64,000 bases of DNA from assembly GCA_025766275.1 (NCBI GenBank), contig JAFKAC010000027.1:496001-560000 (forward strand), read 5' to 3'. Positions 53,474 to 64,000 of this stretch are shown here, piece by piece. Position 1 is the first letter of the stretch. Every line of letters starts with the position of its first letter. This DNA is from Lactarius indigo (taxonomy: Eukaryota; Basidiomycota; Agaricomycetes; Russulales; Russulaceae). A program made the translations under genes and the position numbers. The notes beneath the pieces are model-generated. The model was not told the origin of the DNA. It saw nothing but the letters and a program-made list of their open reading frames with translations, and searched no databases.

Positions 53474-56286
53474 CTATACGATATTGTACTGGCCATGCGA
53501 AACGTGCGGAGGACGATCTCCTGTATACCCGGAACCCCGTGAAGGACCTACGGTAGCCACGTCAGCAACTGAAGACGGTGACGGCGACTGTGGTGGAAGA
53601 TCTCGGGCAGCAATAATATTTTCTCGAATCGCTGAAGGGGGATCAAGAGCATCCCTCTCCATGTGCGATGCAGCCTCCGCACTACTCTCTCGCTCAGCAG
53701 CCGGAATTAGATCTGGTGCAGAAGCTAGCCACGGACGAGATGTGCTGGGAATTGCCGGAGCTAGCAGCGGCGTATGAGATCCTGGTGAAGAGGGTGCATG
53801 GTCAGTCAGACCCAGTCACAGGAGAGTCGTAACACTGCTACGGACCTGTAAGGAACACGTTTCCAAGAACTGGAGTGAGAGAAGGTAGTGATGGAACGCC
53901 TAGAACATCCGGAGAAGTGCCGCGGTCTTCGACGTGCTGAACGGCAATGACGCCAGGAAGGGATGCTAAAGTCTTCGAGCCAGGAGGAAGGGCATTCACG
54001 GAGGGTTCCGGGGTTGGGAGCGGTGTAATTGTTGTGGAAGTATCAACATCGCCTTGTAACACACGAACACTGGCAGTAACCGGATCATGGGAAGCGGGAG
54101 GAATGTGGAGGTCTTCAGCGGCCATCTGATGAGGGGGGTTGAGCGACTCTGGAACGAATATATCGTGTTGAGGCGGTCGTACACTAGTAAGGGTTTCATC
54201 GACATGAGGAGGGGCGGGTACGTGCGAGGAAGGCGCATCGGGACTGACAAGTGAAGCGGGGAGAAGCGTAGCAGCGCGAGAAAAGGTCGTGGAGGCAGAA
54301 TTGCTGTGAATATGGCCAGTGACGTTGCACATCGGATACGAGGACGGCTGTCCCGAGAGGGCCTCCCAATTGCCCGTGGAGGCGGAGAATCGCGTTGGGG
54401 TAGAACCGGTACCTTGGTGCAAAGCGACATAAACGTTGCGAATCTGTCGGATAATATACAACGCGATCGTCTCGTCGTCATCGTTCTGTGCTTTGAGAAC
54501 AATTTGATCCCACAGAGCACAGAACTCGTGCTGTAGTTCCGGTGACGTATCTTGCACGTTGAATTTGGAGGTTGTTTCTAGAACCCTTGAGAACTCGATC
54601 CGGGGCCAAGACGGTTTCCAGAAATTGTCGAATTGACGGCGAATGACGTGAATCAAGACGATAAGCGACAGGCTGTCACCATGTGAGGCGTAGTCTCGAA
54701 GGACAGATCCTGGGATGCCCAGTTCGTCGGAGGCGATAGCAAACCAATCGTCATCGCGTCTTTGTGCCCTTGCGACAACACTGGAAACTATGGCTGAGAT
54801 CAGCTCTGCCAAATGAGCATTCTTGCGATTATCCCAGCTTCTTACAAGACGCGCAATTCCGGCAGATTGCACCGGACCATACTGGTTTTCGGACATGATT
54901 CTGCCAAGAACCCGCAGAAATGCTTGAGGAATGTGTGCCAGATCGATTGCCCGTGCACAGATGACAGCTCTCCGACGTTTGACATGATCGGGAAGCAAGT
55001 CGGACGAGAATGTACGGTCAAACAACCCGATCACCGCTTGACAAAGCTTCCAGATTTGCTCTTCGGTGAGATGGGGAAGAGGATCGTCGACCACCTTGGA
55101 ACTGCGGAAGCCAGGTAAGCTGGAAAAGAAGCGTTCCCGATCGTGATCTTCGCCCAAACTGTCGAGCGTCCACAGAAATACGCGGGTGTCAATTTCCGGT
55201 GGTGCATTCAGAGCGGTTTCTTTGGCTGTCTTCTGCATGCCTTGCGCAAGCAGAGCACGATAGCTTTTCTCTCCATATCTGGAAGTTTGGCGCGAAGTTC
55301 CTCTGTGAAAGTTAACCAGCCGGGTATACCACCGAGGAACTCCATCGATGACAAATAGTATGCCAATAAAAATGGGCCAGACCAATGACGTGAGCGGGGT
55401 AGAGTACGGGCTGTCGTGGCGAAAAATGGGGATGAACGTGATAGATCCATACAGAGCCGTGCAAACGCAGACCCATGATAGCACCAGTTTGAAAATAGTG
55501 AGATCAACGTTGCATAGGAACGTCACTAGACCGGCAAAGAACAGGAACAGGGACGCGTGTAGTAGCGTGGGCAAGGCTTCAACTGAGCAGCATGGTAGGA
55601 GAAACTTTTCGACTCCTTCGAAAAAGAATGCACGAATCCTCGATCGCTTGTGCGGACCATAGCGTGGTTGAGTTGCCTTGAGGTATCTTCGTGCCCACTG
55701 CTGTAGCAGCGTTGCAAGCAGAGCACAGGTAAGACTGATCGTCAAGCTCAAGAACCAAAGTGAGTTCACCCACACGGCATAGTTTGGTGGAGTGAATGGG
55801 GGCGGAGAAGGGAGGGATATATTCGGTCGATTCGAGTCGGCAATAACTTGGTAGATATTCGCGAGGTAGAAGTTGGAGGTGTCCTGTGGGTTTGGTCGAA
55901 TGTCCTGAATGGACACTGAGATCAACGACGCGACAGCAGCGGAGAATAAACCGGTCTATAAATGTGGAGTTGGCGTGAGGCAAAGAACCAGGAGATAGAG
56001 ACACACGAATATAAGGATCCCGTCAGCGTCCGCTTTCCAACCTTCGACCATCTTCTTGTCTTCTTCTGTCGCCATTTCCAGATACATGGAGAAGATAGGA
56101 CCAGAACCATCAATAAAACTAGGTTCTCCCTGTGTTGCTTGGGTTTGCGCCAACGGGGGTGGGTACGGGTAGCTATCTATGGGTGCGGCGGTGGCAGTTG
56201 AGAACGGTATGAACAGAGTTGTGTAGAAAGGGAACTGTACCTTTTCCCTCTTCGGGTACGTTGGCCTCGTGAAGGGTATGGGACAT
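53474..56286 (-). pseudogene. DUF6535 membrane protein, copy 4, with broken C-terminus
   Basis: Exons 56286-56241, 56176-56007, 55955-53838; introns 64 and 51 nt. The reading gives 777 residues with the whole DUF6535 domain (EEDKKMVEGW, GLFSAAVASLISVSI, AVWVNSLWFLSLTISLTC, QQWARRYL) and the central region, ending at TAG (53840-53838). A second stop and a frame change follow. The tail of the family (SAPDLIPAAERES ... PHVSHGQYNIV) is then readable in another frame down to TGA/TAA at 53474. Roughly 110 residues of tail are lost. The conserved part could still be a membrane protein. Confidence 0.8.
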
Positions 56287-57759
56287 TGAAGATGGTCGCA
56301 TGGGTCCAGGAATGAGAATGAGAAGTGGGTTGGTGGTGAGCGCGATCCCTCAGTTGCGTTCCTTGGGGGCGGTGTACGACATACCTTGATTTTGGTTGAA
56401 CCAGTTTATGTATCACTTTCCCAATATGGAAGGCCAGAGATACTGTGCAAATAACTATTGGTGTCAATATCGATGTTGTAGAGTTAGGGATTTGAGTCGG
56501 CTACCCAGGTACTTGCGCCAACTTCCGCGTCATTGTTGGGTTTGTTCATCGGCCCGCGGGTGCTTTCTACCCGGCGCCGGACAGCCAACCATCGCCCATG
56601 CAACATCTATGCTGCCACTAACTTCTTCGAGATTGGGACGTCGGCCGCACATATGGCGTTGTACACGGGCCGTCCCCGCCGGATCTTGCATTCCTCGACT
56701 TCGGCCACCTCTGCAAATCCCAGTTTCTGGATCACAGGTCTCGCCGAGAAAGCGCAGTTGAGATGGAGACTATAAGGTTGGCGAAGAGGGCACGTTTTAC
56801 AATATGATGGACCTGGACAACACCGTCCCTTCTCTTACTTCGGAGACATCTGTACTTGGGGACAACGTGGGGGAATGGAGTCCAGTGTCGAGTACGAAAC
56901 GGTACCATCCGAGGGCTTTCCTTCCCCGTAGACATTCGTATCAAACATCCCTCCTCGCCCATGCCACGATCAAATGAGCAACCCGTGAGGACCTACCACG
57001 GCTTCCTCATCAGTTCTACAGTCCTTACTTCTCGCCGTGCGCCCAGCATGCCCACGTACTCGCACCTCTATAATCTATCCAAGGCACCCACCCCGCCGCT
57101 GTAACTTGAACCATTCCTCATTTCCCCCAGGCTGTATCGCCCCTTGGTGCTGTATACCCACGATCTAAGCTTCAACGACAGCGCAAAAATACATAAGGTA
57201 AATGGAGGACTGGATGTCACTCGGCTCGAGCGCAACGCGCATCTACTCGTTCTCACCGCCAGCGGATTCCATAGGATCGTCCGTGCAAGCAGCCGCTGCG
57301 CCGCAACCCAAGTCGAGCGCTGGGTCATGATGGTGAGCTCTCCCCCTCCTTTACTCCCTGGCGATAACCATACGTTGAAGTTATCGTGAATAAGGTGATC
57401 CGCGCGGGATTGTTAGCGAACAAGCTCGCGCAAACCGTTGGACGTTACCCGCTGCCGCACGTATATTCGGTTCGACTCTTCGTTCGACCTTCGCGGTAGC
57501 GATCGTCTCGCACTCCTTAACACCGTGCACTCCTGATTTCCTGCGGCCTAATTCGTCTTCCTCTCCACCTACCATCCAATAGAATTGGTTGCCCCGTCTC
57601 ACTACCGAGCTGCAGCAAAGATCGAATAATTCTTCAACCTGTTTTTGTGTCTACGTATTAAACTTGCCAAAAATGCGTGTGACTGACCTCACCAACCCCC
57701 AGCAGTAGAGTCCACGATCAAGTACTGCGCGCGCATTCCCCCTTCGCTATGGTGTCGCC
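56287..57759. other. 5' flank of DUF6535 copy 4, weak companion trace
   Basis: About 1.47 kb. At 57,290-57,325 a plus-strand CAATQVERWVMM followed by GTGAGC resembles the exon-1 end of the companion family, but little else aligns. Otherwise no gene recognised. Confidence 0.35.
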
Positions 57760-58430
57760 TAGCCCTTGTTTCTCGTCTAGTCTTAATATCTCAATTGCCG
57801 CAGAGGGTGCTGTACATAGATACTCAGCTGTTCTACAATTCAAGTAGAAGCGTAGATCTCCCAGCTACTCGCAGGGTACCCCCGTTAGGCAGACCCGAAT
57901 GTGTACCCTTTCCCAATCGATTATACAGGACCTTGTAGTCGAGGACGGTCGACTATCTATCTGATGATGGTGTGAGGAAAAGAGAGGCCTTTTCTGTCCT
58001 ATTTATGTTAGAGGGTTAGGCGAGGGACCACTGTGAGTGGCAAAGTCTCGGGGAAGTCGTCTCCTTTGACCCGCCGTCACATTACTGTCCTGCAACAGAG
58101 ACCGAAGGATCCTTTTATCCCCGTCCATTAAACGCGCAGTTGACTGATTCTCTAGAAATTCTATCTTCACACCCGCAACTACAGGATCTGTGTTCAAGCT
58201 ATAATATTCAAGTACCACGCGTGCGTCTCCGCCTCACTGTGACGTCTCCTAGCACGCTTGGCCTCATCAACCATTTACGTAAGCTTTGACAAACTTCGGG
58301 ACGCACCCGCGACAATTATTCCCAAGATTATTTCCTCCGTTTCTCAACCCTCCCCCAGGTCTTGCCGGCACAAGCGACAAACTTCACATGCTGCAGTTCT
58401 CTCGTTAAGAGGTGGCTGAACGAGTGGAAG
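57760..58430 (+). repeat. Duplicated upstream segment of the companion gene (copy b)
   Basis: Counterpart of 44860-45430 in the same orientation, immediately before companion fragment P6. Confidence 0.7.
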
Positions 58431-58439
58431 ATCACGCCC

Positions 58440-59480
58440 TCAGAGAAGCATTTTTGAGAGCGTCTTGCGATGTCTCTTCCAAAACCGGACAGCCGTGCGC
58501 CCACTACTTCTCTCCCCCCTTCGCTTGCTGAAGCGCCTCGCTCTCAGTGCAGACCTATGGCCTACCGTCACACGTCCTCTCGCATCGCCAGCCATGCAGC
58601 TTACCATACTCGACGCGATGACCACGGCCCTGTCCGACCTAACTGTCGTCTTGGCCCTCCCTCTCCTCAAAGTCAAAGCCGTCCTCGTTGCGCAAGTGCA
58701 CTCGCTCTTCATGCTCCTCCAGGTATTCCAAAGTAGCGGCTGGACAACCTGGATGCCTGCCAGTACGTGCACGCAGACACATCACCAACGGTAAGTAAGC
58801 CTTTCCTCCGCCTCCGCTGTCAAACACTTTTCTTCCCTTCGGTGCTTTCTTCCTGGACCGCACTGACAGTATTATAAATAAAAGAGATCCAGATGGACTT
58901 GTCAACTTGCAAGCTCGCGTGGCCCGCGCAGACGTTACGCCCTATTTGGTCTGCAGGGGTATGCCTCGCAGGGTGGCCCGCCTTGCCCGTAGGAGTGCTT
59001 GAGGTTGTCGCTTTCGCCTAGCGCTGTTACTACGAAGCAGTCATGGCACTGGTAATGCCGGTAGCAAAGCAGTCTGAGACCCCTGACGGTAGGATGGTGT
59101 TCCTACGTCAGTTTCAAATGCGCACAAGGATTTGTCGACCGCAGCAGACTTTTCTCGACTGCATGCCTTGTCCATGCCTACCCGTACTCACTGACCCGTT
59201 AGGACGAGTTCCCTGTAACCCGTACTACTTGAAACATTCTTGTCCCCCATCCTAGAACGGCTCCACATAGTACCGACTCTACGTTTCTCAACGCTGCTCT
59301 CAATAAGAAACTCAAGGAGAAACTATTCGCAGACACTACCGGAGCTGAGGGAATAGACACGGCAAATTGTGTGTGCGCAGAAGCCTCCGCGTCACTTCCT
59401 GGAGCGCTCACTGGCCCACTTAAGGGGATTACCGAGACTTCTCACTCACAGCTCTCTACTCGACCAAGTTTATACATTTC
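58440..59480 (+). pseudogene. Companion gene family fragment P6 (most complete copy)
   Basis: First exon reads LLLSPLRLLKRLALSADLWP, TILDAMTTALSDLTVVLALP, then LLKVKAVLVAQVHSLFMLLQVF and GWTTWMPAS, ending at donor GTAAGT (58791). Intron of 166 nt to CAG (58956). The next exon has VVAFA, a TAG, then VMPVAKQSET; the tail reads KEKLFADTTGAEGIDTA, EASASLPGALTGPLKGITET and ends at TAA near 59,502. Stops in exon 2 show decay. It converges on DUF6535 copy 5 about 120 bp away. No known domain; function unknown. Confidence 0.55.
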
Positions 59481-59622
59481 GCCACATATTTGCACCATGT
59501 AATAGGGCAGTATATACACAGGATGAGAAAGGTGTTGAATAGTTTCAGTTATGGTGATATCGGGGGCCCTATGAGAATATATACCCTATATCGCACACGA
59601 GCATCAAAGAGATCGGGGGACG

Positions 59623-62600
59623 TTAAACAATATCATACGAGCAACGGAAAGGCTGTGGTGGACGACCTCCTGTGCGCTCAGCATTTGGTTCACGTGGTGA
59701 AGGGCCAGCGATGGCTGGGTCCATGTCAGTGACCGATGGTGACGGCGATTGAGGCGAAGTATCTAAGGTGGCCATAGCGTTTGCATGGATTGAGCGAATC
59801 GCCGAGGGGGGATCAAGAGCGTCATTTTCATTGCGTGGACCAACCACCGGGCTGCCAATCGAAGCGCTGGAAGCAGTATCAACTATTGCCAAGCGATGGA
59901 ATTCCAGGAAAGACGGCGAGAGGTCAGGTTGAGTCATGGGCAAGTGTGGAAACAACGACAAACCTGTAGGAAGTGTATTGCCGGGATGAGAAGCTGAAGA
60001 AGGGTGGTTTGATGGATTGGGACGTGCCATGAGGTCCGCGTTGTGCTGAAGGGTAACAGCAGCGGGTGGTGAGGTAAAGGAAAGAGGAGGGGTGGATGTC
60101 GATGTTGCAGAAGTAGAGCGGGATATTATCCCACCGGGGGTGACAAACGCATCAGCGGTCACTGGATCTGGTGAGGTGACAGGACATGAGAAGCTTTCGG
60201 TGTTCGTTTGATGAGCGGTCTGGGTGTGGAAGTCGTCAAGCGGTATATCCGTGAGGTTTTCGATGACGTGAGGTGGGGATATGGACGAGGAAGGTACATC
60301 AGGACTAGTAAGGGGAGCAGGGAGCGGCGCATCATTATCGTGCAGGGCAGAGTGAGCTGAGGTTGTGGGGGCAGGGTCGTGAATATGGCTAACGATGTCG
60401 CACCGTGGATATGAGCTTGGGTCGAACAGAACGTTCTCATAAGCACGGGTGGAGGCGGAGAATTGTGTTGGGGCAGCATCGGTACCTTGGTGAAGAGCGA
60501 TGTAGACCTTCCGAATCGGTCTGAGGATAACTGCCGCCATCCCCCGATTGCCGTCATTCTGCGCTTTGAGAACGATTTGATTCCAGAGTGCACAGAACTC
60601 GTGCTGCAGATCGGGTGACGTATCTTGCAGATCAAATTCCGAAGCCGCCATTAGAACATCCGAGAACCAGTCATCTCTCCAGGGCAGTTTCCCGAACTGG
60701 CTAAATTGGTGGCGAGTGATGCAAATCAAGCTTGTAAGTGACAAGTTGCTGTCTGTGGCGTAGCGTCGGAGGTCAGCTTCTGGGATTCCCAGTTTATTGG
60801 GGGCCGAAATAAGCCAAGAGTCGTCGCGGCGTTGCGCTCCTGCAATAAGACAGGTGAACATGGCCTCTCCAAGTAATTCAGTTTGTTGATCTCCACTACT
60901 GCACCAACCTCGCATGACACGGACAAATTCGGCAGTTTGCAATCCCTTATGTTGATCGCCAGAAATGACACCAACGAGGATATACCAAAATGCAAAAGGA
61001 AATTGCAGCGGATCAAGGGCCTTCGCGCAGATGATGGCCCGGCGATTTTTGAGAAGCCCGGGAAGTAAATCGGATGAGAAAGTGCGGCGAAAGAATCCTA
61101 TCAATGCATCAGAAAGCTTGTCTTTGTCCTCTTCAGTGAGACTGGGCAGAGGATCTTTGACCACCTTGGAGCTGCGGATGCCGGGTAAGCCAGAAAAGAA
61201 GCGCTCCAGTTCGTGATCTTCGTCCAGACAGTCAAACGTCCACATGAAGGCGCGAGCGTCGAGTTTTGATCGGAACCTCAGAGCAGTTTTCTCGGCTGTC
61301 CTCTGAATGCCCTGCGCCAGCAAGTAGTCCAAATGGCCGTCTAATCTTCGAAAGACCGGACGACGATATCGAACCGACAAGACAACCCAGAAACAAATGT
61401 GAAGGATGACGTTGGGTATCCCGAAAACAATGAACCACGTGGAGGATGAAAGTGATGTGTAGTACGGGCTATCGGAACGAAAGATTGGCACTAATGTGAT
61501 GCATCCGTACACAGCTGTGCAAAGGCCGACCCATGACAGCACCAACTTGAAAATTGTGATATAAACGTTGGATAGGAACACAACCAGGCCGGCGAAGAAC
61601 AGGAACAGGGAAATGTGTAGTAGAGCAGGTAATGTTTCGACCACCCACGGGAGGTGAAACTTCTCAACCCCCTCGGCAAAAAACGAACGAATTCGTGCTC
61701 TCTTTTCTGGACTGTAACGCGTCTGAGTGGCCTTGAGATATCTTCGTGCCCATTGCTGCAGCAGCGTCGCGAGCAAGGCACAGGTAAGACTGATCACCAA
61801 GCTCATGAACCAAAGTGAGTTTACCCAAACTGCGTAGTTTGGTGGAGAGAATGGGGGAGGGGAAGTGGGGAGGGAAGCCGAAGTATTGGGGTTGGCGGTA
61901 GTCTGGTAGATATTTGCGAGGTAGAAATTGGAGGTGTCCTGTGGGTTCGGTCGAATATCCTGAATGGAGACTGAGATCAATGATGCGACAGCAGCAGAGA
62001 ATAGACCGGTCTACGAGATTTGGGTCAGTACGAAGCACCAGATTTGTTGAGACGCGACTGTTAAAGTCACATGTCTCGTGGGATCTGATTGAGTCAGCCC
62101 ACATACTATATATGGTATCTGTCCCTTATGGACTTATGGACACTCCGGACTCATACGGACCGCTTTTGTTTATCTTTATTGTTAGATCCACATATGGTTC
62201 TTACTGTTCTTTCTATTGTTAAGATACCGGTATTGTCTGCTTTAGGCAGCTATTGTTCTCGGCCATCCAATGGCGTTTCTCACTCTGGCGCACAGACCAC
62301 CTGTATTGTGTTTGGGTCACCAGTGCGCACAGACCATTATTAGCTAAGCATCCTGTATAAAAGGACTGCTGTTTACGCCTCTACACTTCAGAGTTCCTTC
62401 TACCTCTGAAGTGTAAGTTCCTTCCTTACCTTACCTCTTTCACCTTTTACTCATAAGACGTTCTATAGAACTTGTCTGTCTCTAGGTGTGTAGTAATGGT
62501 ATTAGAGTTCCTTCTACCTCTGAAGTAACTTGTCTGTCTCTAGCTATCCAAGCTTATCTCTTGCTTGTTAGTTCTGCGCTTCAACAAGATTAAAAGAAAG

Positions 62601-62907
62601 AGACGCACAAATATGAGGATCCCGTCGGCATCTGCTTTCCAGTTCCCGGCCATCTTCTTGTCCTCTTCCGTCGCCAGTTCCATGTACATCGAGAATATGG
62701 GCCCGGAACCATCAACGAAATTAGATACATCGTGCGATGCTTGATTCTGTGCCGACGGAGGTGGGTACTGATAGTCGCCTATTTTGGCGGCAGTGAGGTG
62801 AGAACTTTGGTGAGAACGGTAAGGATAGAGTCATGTCGGAGAACGGTACCTTCACCAAGTCCTGCGTTGGTTACGTTTCCTGCCTCGTCTGGAGGAGCTC
62901 GGGACAT
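59623..62907 (-). CDS. DUF6535 membrane protein, copy 5, with LTR in intron 2
   Basis: Exons 62907-62850, 62778-62609, 62010-59623; 871 residues predicted. Intron 1 is 71 nt. Intron 2 is 598 nt because it contains a 542-bp solo LTR plus a 5-bp duplication; without these it is 51 nt, as in all other copies. GT and AG ends are preserved. Domain as in copies 1 and 3 (GLFSAAVASLISVSI, AVWVNSLWFMSLVISLTC, QQWARRYL, LLHISLFLFFAGLVVFL, WTFDCLDEDHELERFFSGLP, tail ending CSYDIV). Coding frame intact. Expression depends on whether the enlarged intron is still spliced. Function unknown. Confidence 0.86.
62045..62586 (+). mobile_element. Solo LTR, ~543-bp family, copy 4, inside a DUF6535 intron
   Basis: 542 bp, TGTTGA/CAACA ends, perfect TSD AGATT (62040-62044, 62587-62591). 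Opposite in orientation to the host gene. Confidence 0.95.
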
Positions 62908-63389
62908 TACAGTGAAGATTGTAGTGTGTCAATTGTTGTGGACGTAGGGTAAGGTGAGGTAGAACACTTGTGGAACGGCCAGAGCGACTGCCCTTAGCCC
63001 GGCATGCAGCACGCATGAGGCGATACCAGTTTGATCGAACCGCAAGCGCCTGGATCATTGGTTTGTCGCAAGGCATGTTGTTGCAAATTAGGCTACAGTG
63101 CTCGTATTGGTGCTTTCATACAATATTTTAAATTGCGTGGTAGGATCAATGCAAGGCGAAGACCTCTCCCGCTTGTAAGTAGAGTGTCCTATCAAAATTA
63201 CGGAGAATTATTGATTACTAGTGCTGAATTCAAACCGATTTACATAACCCTACACCCTAATCTTGTCGTACCGAGAGGTCCCAAGAAAGCTCGAGAGTCA
63301 GGCTATGGGTTCCACATGTGGCCAGTCTCCTGTCTGCGTCGCACCGACGTGACGCCGTCGAGAAGTGGCCGGAAGAGTGGGAGATCACG
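62908..63389. other. 5' flank of DUF6535 copy 5
   Basis: About 480 bp, presumed promoter. No coding sequence recognised. Confidence 0.4.
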
Positions 63390-64000
63390 CGATCATGCCC
63401 TCAGACGAGAGCACCTTTTTGGGCTTGTTTTTGGGAGCACTTTGTGGCATCTTTCTTCCGAGGCGGGCAGCTGTGCGTCCCTTGCCTCTCTGTCTGTCTC
63501 ACCTGCTGACATGCTTCGCTCTCCATCCAGACCTGCGCAAGTCCTCTTGCTAAACCCACATTGCAGGCGATACTCGATACACAGCTGATCGCTGCAGCAC
63601 TGTCAGACCCCGACCATTTTCTCGACCCTCTCCTTAAAGTCAACGCTGTCCTCACTGTGCACACGCACTCGCCCTTCGTGCTCCTCCATATATTCTCAAG
63701 TGACGGGCTCCTGGCAGCAGGCGTACAATGTCCCCATCAGAGTATGGTACGCGTTGCCATGTCCGCAACCTGAGTAGGGCACTGGGTAGACGATGGTAAG
63801 TCTTCTCCCCACCCCCCACCAAATTCTTTTCCATTCTTTCTTCCTTGAAGCTACCAAATAAAAAGCAGTTCACGCCGGCTTGTTTAATGACAAGCCTCCG
63901 CAGATCTATTTGGTCCGCTGAAGTGAGTGATGTTGACCAAGCCGCTCTCAAGCGCCTCGCTGCACTCGCAGGCGTTCTCGACATCATCGCCTTCACCTGG
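63390..64000 (+). pseudogene. Companion gene family fragment P7, cut by the window end
   Basis: First exon: FGLVFGSTLWHLSSEAG region, then LIAAALSDPDHFLDPLLKVN and AVLTVHTHSPFVLLHIF. SAT-stop-VGHWVDD follows where other copies have SATRVERW, so the stop looks like CGA to TGA. Donor GTAAG at 63796. The next exon begins around 63,915 and is the best-preserved version (DVDQAALKRLAALAGVLDII), running off the window. Confidence 0.5.

Noticed and set aside
1..64000. tRNA, rRNA, CRISPR, bacterial operons or terminators
   Set aside because: None seen; introns, poly(A) insertion and fungal retroelements show a eukaryotic chromosome.

Overview
This window is eukaryotic, most likely from a basidiomycete mushroom-forming fungus (Agaricomycetes). 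The evidence is genes with very short introns (51 to 71 nt), a tandem family of DUF6535 membrane-protein genes (to my knowledge a basidiomycete-expanded family), fungal chromodomain Ty3/Gypsy elements, Ty1/Copia elements and a LINE with a poly(A) tail. I see no bacterial or organellar genes, rRNA, tRNA or CRISPR.

Positions 1-33,000 are a nested retrotransposon cluster. A left-truncated chromovirus 'Z' (1-1473) is followed by a minus-strand chromovirus remnant 'C' (1750-3940), split by a solo Copia LTR. Next comes a minus-strand three-ORF unit 'D' between two LTR-like sequences (3941-7225). Chromovirus 'A' starts at 7908 and has lost its 3' end. It is interrupted by a 545-bp solo LTR and by the near-complete chromovirus 'B' (13329-21784, TSD GACTG), which itself carries another solo LTR of the same family. 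A Copia element (23189-29992, TSD TATCT), an ORF1-only LINE (30068-31487) and a solo Copia LTR (32058-32666) follow.

Positions 33,600-64,000 hold a tandem array. Five near-full-length DUF6535 genes lie on the minus strand (34507-37266, 41452-44245, 48577-51318, 53474-56286, 59623-62907) with two truncated copies between them. All five share a three-exon structure, and intron 2 is exactly 51 nt except in the last copy, where a solo LTR sits inside it. Between the copies lie decayed plus-strand fragments of a second, unrecognised gene family ('companion'), most of them converging on a DUF6535 copy, so the amplified unit appears to have been a gene pair. One truncated DUF6535 copy has acquired an unrelated N-terminus (39360-40328).

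The most notable retroelement signals are these. The 11 nt at the predicted transcript 5' end in chromoviruses A and B are complementary to the PBS, which implies Tf1-type self-priming. Both have a conserved GGGTTTT -1 frameshift heptamer between gag and pol. Both have an AUG-free leader through which the Gag frame stays open. A conserved Pol extension continues past the chromodomain. The Copia PBS is complementary to an initiator-tRNA anticodon loop (half-tRNA priming). Element decay is dominated by CpG transitions and CGA-to-TGA stops. A family of ~543-bp solo LTRs is the youngest layer, with four perfect 5-bp TSDs.
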